From the NCBI RefSeq assembly GCF_003419895.1, contig NZ_QPMM01000010.1, positions 124,001-188,000 of the forward strand: 64,000 nt of DNA, in the 5' to 3' direction. Of this stretch, positions 9,620 through 19,276 are shown in pieces. A program made the position numbers and the translations under genes. This stretch comes from Chitinophaga silvatica. GTDB taxonomy: Bacteria; Bacteroidota; Bacteroidia; Chitinophagales; Chitinophagaceae. The notes under the pieces are model-generated. The model was not told the DNA's origin. It saw only the letters and a list, made by a program, of their open reading frames with translations, and ran no database searches. Numbering within the stretch: the stretch's first letter is position 1; each line of letters begins with the position of its first letter.

Positions 9620-11506
9620 ATGCATCGATACATAAAATCAGGGATATTCCTGGCCGTTATATGCCTCTTCGCTGTTTCGGCCAGTGCCCAGTTTCCAACT
9701 CAGCCTCGTCCTAAATCAGGTTCCGTTATTGAAATTATTCATGCGGACTCTCTGATCATGTTCGAACGCGACTCCATTAGTTTAACCCGATTCATTGGTA
9801 ATGCCGTCTTTAAACAAGGTACCACTCTCTTTAATTGCGATAGCGCAGTTAAAAACAATAAATCCAATGTTATTGATGCATACGGTAATATTCATATAAA
9901 CCAGGCAGATAGTATCCATATTTATGGCAATTTCCTCAACTACGATGCTAATACCAGAATCGCCATCCTTAGAGAAAATGCCAAATTAACCGATGGTAAA
10001 GTAACTATTACAGCCCCTGAACTCCAGTATGATATGAATGCCAAAATTGGCTCCTATCAGAACGGCGGCCGGTTGGTAAATGGTAAAAGCGTGCTCACAA
10101 GCCAGGAAGGATACTACTATACCGAAACCAAGGAAATGCACTTCATCCAGAACGTATTGCTGGTAGATCCTGAATACACCCTCAGTACTTCTGAATTACT
10201 CTATAACACCGGTACCAAAATGGCCACCATCGTTGCTCCCACCACTATCAACAACAATGATAAAAGTGTGATGTATACCACCAGCGGCTATTACGATACT
10301 GATAAAGGATATGGTAACTTTGGTAACAGACCTACCATAGAAGATAGTACCAGCAGCATCACCGCCGATAATATCGAAATGGATAGAGTTAGCGGAATGG
10401 CCTATGCTACCGGCAATATGGTATATCGCGATACCACCAGAAAAATGTCGCTCCTCGCCAATAAAGGTATTGTAAACCAATTCCAGAAAACAGTACTGGC
10501 CACTCAAAAGCCCTTGCTAATCATGGAAAAAAGTAAAGATACCCTGTACATGGCTGCCGATACCCTGTTTTCCGGTGTAATCAGAGGCAACGACAGTATT
10601 TCTATCCCATCCGTAGCCGGACTGAAAAAGGTTCCTGAATCCCCTACCAAAAACCTGAAAAGTGTTAAAAACATCAGGCCTCCGGAAAAATTCACTGCTC
10701 CCATTAAAATTCCTGTTATAAGAAAAGATTCCTTATCCAATAAGGAATTGGACGACCTACATGGTAAAACAATAATGGTGGTTCCGGATTCGGCTCTTAA
10801 TCTGACCAAACAAAAACTGGATCCAAACTTATTTAAAAACATAAAAATCGCTCCTGAAACAAAAATAGAACCGCCTCTCGACTCCGCTGCTGCAGCACTT
10901 AGTAAAAAAACTAAAGTGCAGCCAGTAGAAGACACTACAGAATATCGTTATATTTTGGCATACCATAATGTCAGGATGTTCTCCGACTCGTTACAGGGGG
11001 TAGCAGACAGCGTTTACTACAGCTCCAGGGATTCTATTTTCCGCTTCTTCAAAAACCCTGTATTATGGTCTAACAACACCACTCAGCTAAGCGGTGATAC
11101 AATTCTGTTGTTTACCAAAAATCAAACTGCAGATAAAATGTTGCTCAAAAGCAATGGCCTCATTGTGAATGAAGCAGCACCTGGAATGTATAACCAAATT
11201 AAAGGAATTACCATTACAGGATTTGTTAATAACGAAGCCCTTGATTGGATGCGTGTGGAAGGGAACTCAGAAACTATCAACTTTATAAAGGATAAGGAAA
11301 ATGCCTTTATGAGCGTTAATAAAACACAATCAGCGATTATTGATATCTACTTTAAAAATAGTGAAGTCTATAAAATAGTATTCATCAAGGATGGAGAAGG
11401 AACGATGTATCCTTTTACCCAACGTCCGTTAGATCAGTTAAAGCTGGAAAACTTCAAATGGGAAATAAAACGAAAACCCAAAAGCAAGTTTGAATTAATG
11501 CAATAA
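9620..11506 (+). CDS. OstA-like LPS-transport protein
   Basis: A 628-residue protein with a signal peptide (about 1-23, ending ASAQ). Residues about 35-330 and about 430-560 both look like OstA/LptA-type stacked beta-strand (jellyroll) domains, with repeated words such as FKQGTTLFNCDSAV, ITAPELQYDMN and YATGNMVYRDTTRKM. Between them (about 335-430) lies a Lys/Pro-rich linker without such pattern. OstA_2 proteins in Bacteroidota are the likely periplasmic bridge that hands LPS to LptD, whose gene is nearby. It is in an operon with mlaD and ends at the hairpin before nhaA. Confidence 0.85.
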   Translation: MHRYIKSGIFLAVICLFAVSASAQFPTQPRPKSGSVIEIIHADSLIMFERDSISLTRFIGNAVFKQGTTLFNCDSAVKNNKSNVIDAYGNIHINQADSIHIYGNFLNYDANTRIAILRENAKLTDGKVTITAPELQYDMNAKIGSYQNGGRLVNGKSVLTSQEGYYYTETKEMHFIQNVLLVDPEYTLSTSELLYNTGTKMATIVAPTTINNNDKSVMYTTSGYYDTDKGYGNFGNRPTIEDSTSSITADNIEMDRVSGMAYATGNMVYRDTTRKMSLLANKGIVNQFQKTVLATQKPLLIMEKSKDTLYMAADTLFSGVIRGNDSISIPSVAGLKKVPESPTKNLKSVKNIRPPEKFTAPIKIPVIRKDSLSNKELDDLHGKTIMVVPDSALNLTKQKLDPNLFKNIKIAPETKIEPPLDSAAAALSKKTKVQPVEDTTEYRYILAYHNVRMFSDSLQGVADSVYYSSRDSIFRFFKNPVLWSNNTTQLSGDTILLFTKNQTADKMLLKSNGLIVNEAAPGMYNQIKGITITGFVNNEALDWMRVEGNSETINFIKDKENAFMSVNKTQSAIIDIYFKNSEVYKIVFIKDGEGTMYPFTQRPLDQLKLENFKWEIKRKPKSKFELMQ

Positions 11507-11525
11507 TTTATTCTTAATAAAGTGC

Positions 11526-11568
11526 CGCGTTATTTCAGCTTAAACCCCTGGAATAACGCGTTTCTTTT
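11526..11568 (+). terminator. Terminator after the OstA-like gene
   Basis: A 13-bp stem (C-G-C-G-T-T-A-T-T-T-C-A-G side at 11526-11538, one G-T pair) with a 9-base loop, then TTTCTTTT. It ends the mlaD-OstA transcript and lies before the chosen nhaA start. Confidence 0.85.
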
Positions 11569-11587
11569 AAAACTAAAAACCCGGGCT

Positions 11588-12799
11588 ATGATACCTAATG
11601 CAGTAAAAATAATCAACAAAACAATCTGGTCACCTATTTATAACTTTTTAAAAGATAGCAGAGCTGTTGGTATTATCCTGTTATTATGCACTATCATATC
11701 TATGGTTTTAGCAAACACCGGGTGGAAAGAAGAATACATTACATTCTGGAACAGATTATTTGATCCGGCTGGCGGTCATCATTATCACTATTATTCACTG
11801 ATCCTTCCCAATTCATGGCTCTTATGGATCAATGATGGATTAATGGTTTTGTTTTTCTTTCTGGTGGGGATGGAAATAAAAAGAGAGCTCACTATTGGAG
11901 AACTCTCCTCTGTTCGCAAAGCTATTTTACCGGTATTCGGTGCATTAGGTGGTATGATCTTTCCGGCACTGATATTTTCCATTATCAATAAAGGTTCCGT
12001 ATATGCTCATGGATGGGGAATTCCAATGGCTACCGACATTGCATTTTCTTTAGGAATCCTTTCTTTGCTTACCAAACGTGTTCCTGTAGCCCTAAAGATC
12101 TTCCTGATGGCCTTAGCTATTATCGACGACCTGGGAGCCATTCTTACCATTGCAATCTTCTATACTCCACATCTCGATGTAAAATTTTTACTGATTGGAG
12201 GAATCGTATATCTGATACCGTTATTACTTAACTTTTTGAAAGTTAAACGCCTCATTCTTTACCTTATACCCGGAGTAGTACTGTGGTACTGCCTTTTTAA
12301 TTCAGGCATTCATGCTACTATCTCAGGAGTTTTATTAGCATTCTGCATTCCACAGGATAAGATTAGCGAATTGGTTCATGGGCTTCATGATCCTGTAAAC
12401 TTTATTATCATGCCTGTTTTTGCACTTGCCAACACTGCGATTCTGTTACCGGCAGACATTATTGGCTCACTGCAGAATACAATCAGTTATGGTATCATGG
12501 CGGGATTGGTGATAGGCAAACCTTTAGGAATTTTCATTTTCTCATACCTGGCAGTAAAATTTAAGCTGGCTAACCTTCCATCAAAAAGCTCATGGCTACA
12601 GCTTTTAGGGATTGGGATGATTGCCGGAATTGGCTTTACCATGTCTATTTTCATTTCTTCATTAGCCTATGAAGAAAGAGATTTTCAAATCATTGCGATT
12701 ATCTCAGTTATAGCTGCTTCTCTGATTGCCGGCTTAGCAGGATTTATATTTCTTCGTATACTCCGTCCAGTTGGCACTGTTATTGTAAAGCAACCGTGA
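11588..12799 (+). CDS. nhaA: Na+/H+ antiporter NhaA
   Basis: Exchanges sodium for protons across the inner membrane for pH and salt homeostasis. The NhaA signatures are present: DGLMVLFFFLVGMEIKREL, MATDIAFSLGIL, and the paired aspartates of IIDDLGAILTIAIFY, with about 12 hydrophobic helices. I chose the ATG at 11588 (403 residues). An in-frame GTG at 11522 exists, but it lies just before and would translate through the terminator hairpin at 11526-11568, so it is unlikely to be used. Confidence 0.93.
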   Translation: MIPNAVKIINKTIWSPIYNFLKDSRAVGIILLLCTIISMVLANTGWKEEYITFWNRLFDPAGGHHYHYYSLILPNSWLLWINDGLMVLFFFLVGMEIKRELTIGELSSVRKAILPVFGALGGMIFPALIFSIINKGSVYAHGWGIPMATDIAFSLGILSLLTKRVPVALKIFLMALAIIDDLGAILTIAIFYTPHLDVKFLLIGGIVYLIPLLLNFLKVKRLILYLIPGVVLWYCLFNSGIHATISGVLLAFCIPQDKISELVHGLHDPVNFIIMPVFALANTAILLPADIIGSLQNTISYGIMAGLVIGKPLGIFIFSYLAVKFKLANLPSKSSWLQLLGIGMIAGIGFTMSIFISSLAYEERDFQIIAIISVIAASLIAGLAGFIFLRILRPVGTVIVKQP

Positions 12800-12866
12800 A
12801 TTAAGATTTATCGGCAAATAATACTTTATAGAAAAGCCAATTTTAAGTTTTCTCAAATTTTAATCT

Positions 12867-13397
12867 ATGAAAAAAGTCGCGTTACTTTTTAGCCTGGTAG
12901 CTATAGTCGCAATTCAAGCCAACGCTCAAAAAAAGAGTTCTCGCAACAGTGGCTCTGAAGCTTCAAATTACAATTCTGCTGTTGGTGTTCGCCTGAACCC
13001 ATGGGTAGTAGGTTTTACCATTAAACATTTTATTACCGGACCTCATGCTGTTGAAGGATTAGTTACTACTAACCACTCACACAAAAACAATGTAACTTTT
13101 ACTGCTTTATATGAATACAACTGGGGAATTGGTGTTCCAAACCTCAATATGTATGCAGGTGGTGGTGCTCACGTAGGAATTTATGATCGCCGTGATTACG
13201 ATTGGGATCGTTATATCGATAAAGGAAAAGGTTCTTATGTAACTCCGGGTTTGGATGGTATTATCGGTGTCGAATATACGTTTAAGAAGATACCTTTAAA
13301 TGTGAGCGCAGACTTGAAACCTTACTTCCAGTTTGTTGGACCTACCAATTATTTAGGTGAAGAAATTGGTGGTGTTTCTGCCAGATTTACTTTCTAA
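12867..13397 (+). CDS. Small outer-membrane beta-barrel-like protein
   Basis: A 176-residue protein with a clear signal peptide (cleavage after about residue 20, ANAQ). The mature part has alternating aromatic/small residues and glycine pairs (AGGGAHVGIYD, GIIGVEYTF) and ends in ARFTF, with a C-terminal aromatic as in small outer-membrane barrels. No enzymatic motif is seen. It is monocistronic: about 65 bases after nhaA and followed by a terminator. Function unknown. Confidence 0.8.
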   Translation: MKKVALLFSLVAIVAIQANAQKKSSRNSGSEASNYNSAVGVRLNPWVVGFTIKHFITGPHAVEGLVTTNHSHKNNVTFTALYEYNWGIGVPNLNMYAGGGAHVGIYDRRDYDWDRYIDKGKGSYVTPGLDGIIGVEYTFKKIPLNVSADLKPYFQFVGPTNYLGEEIGGVSARFTF

Positions 13398-13421
13398 GGT
13401 TGGCAAACCACTTTATTCAAT

Positions 13422-13453
13422 CGGGTCATGAGGCAAGCCGTGACCCGTTTTTT
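13422..13453 (+). terminator. Terminator after the small outer-membrane protein
   Basis: CGGGTCA and TGACCCG arms around a 12-base loop, followed by six T. Confidence 0.85.
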
Positions 13454-13527
13454 ATTTTATAAAGCCTCATTTTAAGATCGAAATTGCTGATTTTGAAGTA
13501 TTTTTATTCTCCAATACCCCTGAGAAT

Positions 13528-15045
13528 ATGAAAATCTTCTCCGCAGAACAGATCAGGGAGGCTGATCAATTTACCATTCAACATACCCCTATAAGCAGCT
13601 CCGACCTGATGGAAAGGGCAGCCGGGAAATGTGTGTCGTGGTATGAAGATCATTTTACTCCAGATCACCCCGTTTATATTTTTTGTGGAAAAGGAAATAA
13701 TGGCGGAGATGGACTGGTAATGGCCAGATTGCTTCAACAACATGGTTATACCGTGAATACCTTTATCCTCCAGCATTCCAATAACCCCAGTAAAGACCAT
13801 ACTTTAAAGCTTCAACAACTCACAGATCATTATCCTTCATCGATACATTCAATAGGCGATTTATCAGATTTTCCTGAATTACCTGCAAATGCAGTTATTA
13901 TTGATGCAATTTTTGGTACAGGTATGAGTCGTCCGGTTGAAGGTTGGCTGGCTGGTATCATTCATCGGATTAATGATCATCGCCTGCAACATACTATTGT
14001 GTCTGTTGATCTTCCTTCCGGAATGATTGCTGATGAAAGCTCCGTACATTTCCCTGTAATTCAGGCGCATTATACACTTAGCTTTGAGTTTTATAAGTTA
14101 GCATTTCTGCTACCTGAAAATGCGATGTTGACAGGCGAAGTACACATATTACCCATTGGATTATCACCGGAATATATTTCCAATACCCCTACACGTTATC
14201 ATTTAACCGACAGCACAATTATCAAAACTATTTACAGACCCCGTACTCCATTTGCCAATAAAGGTACTTACGGGCATGCGTTACTGATAGCCGGAAGTTA
14301 TGGTAAAATAGGAGCTGCTGTATTAAGTGCCAAATCCTGTCTCCGTTCGGGAGTAGGCCTTCTATCCTGCTACGTACCCCAATGCGGATATGATATAATG
14401 CAGATCAGTGAGCCTTGTGCAATGTGTATCGTAGATGAAAACACACATTATAACACACATTTTCACCAGGGGATGGAAAGTGCGCGGTATAAAGCAATTG
14501 GAATAGGCCCCGGATTGGATACACAAACAGCTACTGCCAAGTCGCTGGAACGACTGCTTGCTGTCTGGAAATCTCCTATGGTAATTGATGCAGATGCGTT
14601 GAATTTATTATCGATTTATCCATCCTTATTGCAGGAAGTTCCAAAAAACTCTATCTTAACCCCTCATCCCAAAGAATTTGAGCGGTTGTTTGGTTCATCG
14701 CAAAATGACATAGACCGGTTAGAACTATTATCAAGAGAAGCGGTATCCAGACATTTATATATTTTGTTGAAAGGGAGGTATACTGCGATGGCATGTCCTG
14801 ACGGCAGTATTTATTTTAATCCCACTGGCAATCCAGGTATGGCAACAGGAGGAAGCGGAGATGTACTTACGGGTATTCTCACAGGATTGTTGGCGCAGGG
14901 ATATTCATCGAAAGAAGCATTATTATTTGGCGTTTGGATTCACGGGTATGCGGGAGATCTGGCAGCAGCCGAGCATTCCCAGGAAGCTATGACGGCGGCC
15001 GACATTATAAATGGGTTAGGTAAAGCCTTTCAGGAAGGTATCTGA
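13528..15045 (+). CDS. nnrD: Bifunctional NAD(P)H-hydrate epimerase / ADP-dependent dehydratase
   Basis: Repairs damaged (hydrated) NADH and NADPH. The N-terminal half (about 1-215) is the YjeF_N epimerase with VYIFCGKGNNGGDGLVMARLL and IDAIFGTGM. The C-terminal half (about 225-500) is the ribokinase-like dehydratase with GHALLIAGSYGKIGAA, ILTPHPKEFERLFG and the nucleotide-binding ATGGSGDVLTGILTGLL. The 505-residue length fits the fused form, often named nnrDE. It stands alone between terminators. Confidence 0.95.
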   Translation: MKIFSAEQIREADQFTIQHTPISSSDLMERAAGKCVSWYEDHFTPDHPVYIFCGKGNNGGDGLVMARLLQQHGYTVNTFILQHSNNPSKDHTLKLQQLTDHYPSSIHSIGDLSDFPELPANAVIIDAIFGTGMSRPVEGWLAGIIHRINDHRLQHTIVSVDLPSGMIADESSVHFPVIQAHYTLSFEFYKLAFLLPENAMLTGEVHILPIGLSPEYISNTPTRYHLTDSTIIKTIYRPRTPFANKGTYGHALLIAGSYGKIGAAVLSAKSCLRSGVGLLSCYVPQCGYDIMQISEPCAMCIVDENTHYNTHFHQGMESARYKAIGIGPGLDTQTATAKSLERLLAVWKSPMVIDADALNLLSIYPSLLQEVPKNSILTPHPKEFERLFGSSQNDIDRLELLSREAVSRHLYILLKGRYTAMACPDGSIYFNPTGNPGMATGGSGDVLTGILTGLLAQGYSSKEALLFGVWIHGYAGDLAAAEHSQEAMTAADIINGLGKAFQEGI

Positions 15046-15210
15046 TCTTTTTTTTGATGGAAATGCCGACTACTGGCCTATGTGTACATTATTTTTCCGA
15101 TTAATCTGCGCAATTAATAATTTATGTTTTATATTCATTTGAATATTTAGTTTGAATCCTATTTCTTAATAAAACTTTTTGTCAACCACGGATTTATAAA
15201 TTTCACATAC

Positions 15211-17415
15211 ATGAATATCGTTTACCTCGTTCCATGTTTTGGATTATTGGCTTTGTTATTTACCGCCGTCAAGAGTGCCTGGGTTACTAAACAGGATGCC
15301 GGCAATGAGAAAATGAAAGAGATAGCTCAGCACATTGCTGAAGGCGCTATGGCTTTTCTGAAATCAGAATATAAAGTCCTTATTTACTTCGTAATTATTG
15401 CAGCCCTGTTACTAGGTTACATGGGTGCTACACATGACAATTCACACTGGACTATTGCACTGGCCTTTGTAATTGGAGCCGTGTTTTCTGCAACAGCAGG
15501 ATTCATTGGAATGAAAATAGCCACTAAAGCCAATGTACGTACTGCTCAGGCAGCGCGCACCAGCCTTGCCAAAGCCTTACAGGTGTCATTCACCGGAGGT
15601 TCTGTAATGGGTATGGGTGTTGCCGGTCTTGCAGTATTAGGATTAGGTGCATTATTCATCATACTGAAATCATGCTTCGTAGCGGAAGCAAATACAGCCG
15701 AAATGATTAAAACAATTGAAGTACTTACAGGCTTCTCGTTAGGAGCAGAAAGTATTGCATTGTTTGCCCGTGTTGGTGGTGGTATCTACACAAAAGCTGC
15801 CGATGTGGGTGCCGACCTGGTTGGTAAAGTAGAAGCAGGTATTCCTGAAGATGATCCTCGTAACCCTGCCACCATTGCAGATAACGTAGGTGATAACGTG
15901 GGAGACGTAGCCGGTATGGGAGCCGACTTATTCGGATCTTATGTAGCAACCGTACTTGCAACCATGGTATTAGGTTCAGAAACAGTATCGCACGACTTGT
16001 TTGGAGGTATTGCTCCGATTCTTTTACCAATGATGATTGCTGCTGTAGGTATTTTACTTTCTATAATCGCAACTTTCTTTGTAAAAATCAGTGATTCGGC
16101 TGGCCTGAACACCAGTGTGGTACAAAGGGCACTGAATATGGGTAACTGGGGATCTATTATCTTAACAGCTGCAGCGTCCTGGTTCCTGGTATACTGGATT
16201 CTTCCTGATTCAGAAATGACATTACGTGGTCATTCCTTTAACCGCGATCAGGTGTTTGGAGCGATTATAGTAGGTTTATTGGTTGGAACCCTGATCAGTA
16301 TTATTACTGAGTATTATACTGCAATGGGTAAACGTCCTGTAAAATCTATTATCAAACAATCCGCTACTGGTGCTGCAACTAATATTATTGGTGGTTTATC
16401 TGTAGGAATGGAATCTACTATGCTTCCAATTCTTGTATTGGCGGCGGGTATTGCCGGCTCCTTTACGTTAGCAGGGTTATATGGTGTGGCAATTGCTGCC
16501 GCTGGCATGATGGCAACAACTGCGATGCAATTGGCTATCGATGCATTTGGTCCTATCGCCGATAATGCCGGAGGTATCGCTGAAATGAGTGAATTACCTA
16601 AAGATGTAAGAGAAAAAACTGATATCCTGGATGCTGTCGGTAATACAACAGCAGCAACGGGGAAGGGATTTGCAATTGCTTCTGCAGCATTAACTGCTTT
16701 AGCATTGTTTGCAGCCTTTGTTGGAGTTGCTGGTATTCAGGGTATTGATATTTATAAAGCGAATGTATTAGCCGGTTTATTCATTGGCGGTATGATTCCA
16801 TTCATCTTCTCGTCACTGGCTATTGCTGCTGTGGGCCGCGCTGCTATGGCGATGGTGCAGGAAGTTCGTCGTCAGTTCCGTGAGATTCCTGGTATCATGG
16901 ATGGTACAGGAAAGCCAGAATACGATAAATGTGTTGCTATCTCTACTCAGGCTTCTATCCGTGAAATGATGCTGCCAGGTGCTATTGCGCTGATTTCTCC
17001 ATTACTGGTAGGATTCCTTGCGGGTCCTGAAGTTTTGGGCGGTTTCCTTGCCGGAGCTACAGTAAGTGGTGTATTGATGGGGATCTTCCAGAATAATGCC
17101 GGTGGTGCCTGGGATAACGCCAAGAAATCATTCGAAAAAGGTGTTGAGATCAATGGAGAAATGTATTACAAGAAATCAGAGCCACATAAAGCATCTGTAA
17201 CTGGTGATACCGTTGGAGATCCATTTAAAGATACTTCTGGTCCGTCTATGAACATCCTCATTAAATTAATGTCGATCGTTTCACTGGTAATTGCACCTAC
17301 ATTAGGAGAATTATATCATACTAAACCTACTCCGGAAACTGTAAAAACAGCTCCTGTTCCTGCTCCTAAGGCAACTCAACATAAAACTGTTGCTTTGCTG
17401 GATCAGCATAAATAA
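15211..17415 (+). CDS. hppA: Membrane-bound ion-translocating pyrophosphatase
   Basis: Hydrolyses pyrophosphate and pumps cations across the inner membrane. It has about 16 hydrophobic segments over 734 residues, and the catalytic motif around EAGIPEDDPRNPATIADNVG followed by DNVGDVAGMGADLFGSY. The segment GNTTAATGKGFAI has Ala where potassium-independent enzymes have Lys, so I infer the K+-dependent subfamily, whose members often pump Na+ or both Na+ and H+; the pumped ion is not decided by what I can see. The last 25 residues are a Pro/Ala/Lys tail. Confidence 0.95.
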   Translation: MNIVYLVPCFGLLALLFTAVKSAWVTKQDAGNEKMKEIAQHIAEGAMAFLKSEYKVLIYFVIIAALLLGYMGATHDNSHWTIALAFVIGAVFSATAGFIGMKIATKANVRTAQAARTSLAKALQVSFTGGSVMGMGVAGLAVLGLGALFIILKSCFVAEANTAEMIKTIEVLTGFSLGAESIALFARVGGGIYTKAADVGADLVGKVEAGIPEDDPRNPATIADNVGDNVGDVAGMGADLFGSYVATVLATMVLGSETVSHDLFGGIAPILLPMMIAAVGILLSIIATFFVKISDSAGLNTSVVQRALNMGNWGSIILTAAASWFLVYWILPDSEMTLRGHSFNRDQVFGAIIVGLLVGTLISIITEYYTAMGKRPVKSIIKQSATGAATNIIGGLSVGMESTMLPILVLAAGIAGSFTLAGLYGVAIAAAGMMATTAMQLAIDAFGPIADNAGGIAEMSELPKDVREKTDILDAVGNTTAATGKGFAIASAALTALALFAAFVGVAGIQGIDIYKANVLAGLFIGGMIPFIFSSLAIAAVGRAAMAMVQEVRRQFREIPGIMDGTGKPEYDKCVAISTQASIREMMLPGAIALISPLLVGFLAGPEVLGGFLAGATVSGVLMGIFQNNAGGAWDNAKKSFEKGVEINGEMYYKKSEPHKASVTGDTVGDPFKDTSGPSMNILIKLMSIVSLVIAPTLGELYHTKPTPETVKTAPVPAPKATQHKTVALLDQHK

Positions 17416-17434
17416 TTATTGTATTCTTCTTTAT

Positions 17435-17467
17435 GGGCAGGGGTATTCTCCTGCCCTATTTTTTTTC
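17435..17467 (+). terminator. Terminator after hppA
   Basis: GGGCAGG and CCTGCCC arms with an 8-base loop, followed by TA and a run of T. Confidence 0.85.
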
Positions 17468-17657
17468 TCGTCGTCGACCTCTGTTTTTTAACTTACTTTC
17501 TTACATGAAAATGCTTCATTTCTATCTAAATCATTGATTACTAATGGTCGTCGATCTCCCGGTAAAAACCGGTTATTAGACATCGACGACTTTTTGTGTT
17601 TATTTTGATGATTGAGGTGGTTGATGGGAGTGGGTTTGAAGGAGGAGAAATGACGGG
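17468..17657 (+). promoter_or_regulatory. Presumed CRISPR leader, with an internal hairpin
   Basis: About 190 bases between the hppA terminator and the first CRISPR repeat, with no plausible gene. It lies on the side of the perfectly conserved repeats, where leaders are found. It contains a nested hairpin at 17547-17590: outer arms GTCGTCGAT/ATCGACGAC, inner arms CCGGT/ACCGG, then five T. The last 60 bases are T/G-rich. Leader status is inferred from position and repeat polarity. Confidence 0.6.
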
Positions 17658-19012
17658 GTTTAATCGGACTATGATGGTATTGAAAGGATATTGAAGATGT
17701 AGAAGAAAACGCCTTCATACATTGGTTTAATCGGACTATGATGGTATTGAAAGCTAATCTAAAACAGCCTGCCTATGATGGTAGGTTGTTGGTTTAATCG
17801 GACTATGATGGTATTGAAAGTTCTGCAACCGGGAATTATTCATCCAGGACCAAGGCGGTTTAATCGGACTATGATGGTATTGAAAGTGATTTTGTAGCTA
17901 ACAAAACCAGTAACATGGAACAGGGTTTAATCGGACTATGATGGTATTGAAAGGTGTAGCGGCTGTTACGGGTTTTGCGGGAAGTAGTGGGTTTAATCGG
18001 ACTATGATGGTATTGAAAGGTTTATTTGTAAACGTTCAGGGAATATAAAAAAATGGGTTTAATCGGACTATGATGGTATTGAAAGAGTTATTACTATTCA
18101 TCAATTTCAGTCACTATAAAAAGTTTAATCGGACTATGATGGTATTGAAAGAGAGGAAAGCTGAAGCAAAGCTACGTGCTGTTAATGGGTTTAATCGGAC
18201 TATGATGGTATTGAAAGATAACATCCGAGCATCGACTTACCTCCCCCGCTCCGGTTTAATCGGACTATGATGGTATTGAAAGTCAGCTGTTGCTTCAATG
18301 ATAGATCAGGTATTAGAGGGTTTAATCGGACTATGATGGTATTGAAAGATATTCTCAACGCACTATCACGAACAGCAGGGTGAGGTTTAATCGGACTATG
18401 ATGGTATTGAAAGGAAAGTGTAATTATATTTCCGTTGATTGCTGTGACGAGGTTTAATCGGACTATGATGGTATTGAAAGACGATACCTACAGCTGCATT
18501 AATTATGTCCGCATCGGGTTTAATCGGACTATGATGGTATTGAAAGAAATATACCAGGCCCGAAACCTATATGCCCAAAGGGTTTAATCGGACTATGGTG
18601 GTATTGAAAGGATGATATGCAGAGGGAAGTATCATTTTGTAAGGTTAGTTTAATCGGACCAAGAGTGGGATTGAAATCTTTGCAAAGAACTTGTAGATGT
18701 AGGTCGCGGAATCGTATTAATCGGACCAAGAGTGGGATTGAAACGACCCTGAACAGATTAACATGAATCTGAGAAAAGCAGTATTAATCGGACCAAAAGT
18801 GGGATTGAAACGGTTCTAATGCAGAAAAGTGGACCAAGTTAATAGCAAGTATTAATCGGACCAGAAGTGGGAATGAAATGTAATCTAAAAAAGGTTACAA
18901 GCATATATAATAATTGGTATTAATCGGACCCGGAAGGAATTGAAACATGAATCGCTTAGGTATCTGGATAGATTCGGATTGGCGTTAATCGGACTAGAAG
19001 TGGAATTGAAAT
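17658..19012 (+). CRISPR. CRISPR array, 21 repeats and 20 spacers, no cas genes nearby
   Basis: Repeats 1-14 (17658-18546) share an identical 29-base core that begins GTTTAATCGGACTATG and ends GGTATTGAAAG, nearly always preceded by one more G. Repeat 15 (18582-18610) differs by one base. Repeat 16 (18648-18677) is a hybrid, and repeats 17-21 (starting 18714, 18781, 18849, 18917, 18982) are a second, 30-31-base type that begins GTATTAATCGGACC and ends near GGGATTGAAAC, each copy different. All 20 spacers are 35-38 bases and unlike each other by eye. Decay at the right end and the ATTGAAA 3' ends agree that the leader is on the left and transcription runs left to right. ATTGAAA(C/G) ends are common in type I-B and type III systems, but the type cannot be settled without cas genes. 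Confidence 0.97.
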
Positions 19013-19161
19013 ATGATAGTCAGAGCGTCTTTTCAAAACTGCGACTAAGATTTTATCAGAAAACAGATCAAAATAATCTTTCTCAAACCATTTTTCTTCC
19101 CTCCCCCACCACGAACTCCCCTAAAAATTTTTTTCTTGGATAATTCCCAAACTTCTTTACT

Positions 19162-19193
19162 TTTGTACTGTAATAAATTTAATTACAGTTTTG
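19162..19193 (+). promoter_or_regulatory. Promoter with embedded operator-like palindrome for the SDR gene
   Basis: A -33 TTTG (19162-19165), 20-base spacer and -7 CAGTTTTG (19186-19193, one mismatch to TAnnTTTG). Between and overlapping them is a perfect 8-bp inverted repeat, ACTGTAAT and ATTACAGT around 7 bases (19167-19189). A third ACTGTAA half-site follows at about 19200. This is the layout expected for a repressor operator. Confidence 0.6.
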
Positions 19194-19276
19194 TTTTAAA
19201 CTGTAACAATTTTTATAACAATTAAAACAATCGGCCATGCAGGCCTGTATTTAAATAACATTTAAAAGGTAAAATC

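Noticed and set aside
10504..10935. 143-codon minus-strand frame
   Set aside because: Antisense to the linker region of the OstA-like gene, no family features.
18070..18270. Plus-strand frame of 66 codons across the CRISPR array
   Set aside because: It is only a translation of repeats and spacers; the repeated word NRTMMVLK comes from the repeat itself.
17658..19012. Array as an ordinary tandem repeat (VNTR) or coding repeat
   Set aside because: Intervals are unique sequences of constant 35-38 bases and repeats are conserved while spacers are not, which is the CRISPR pattern.
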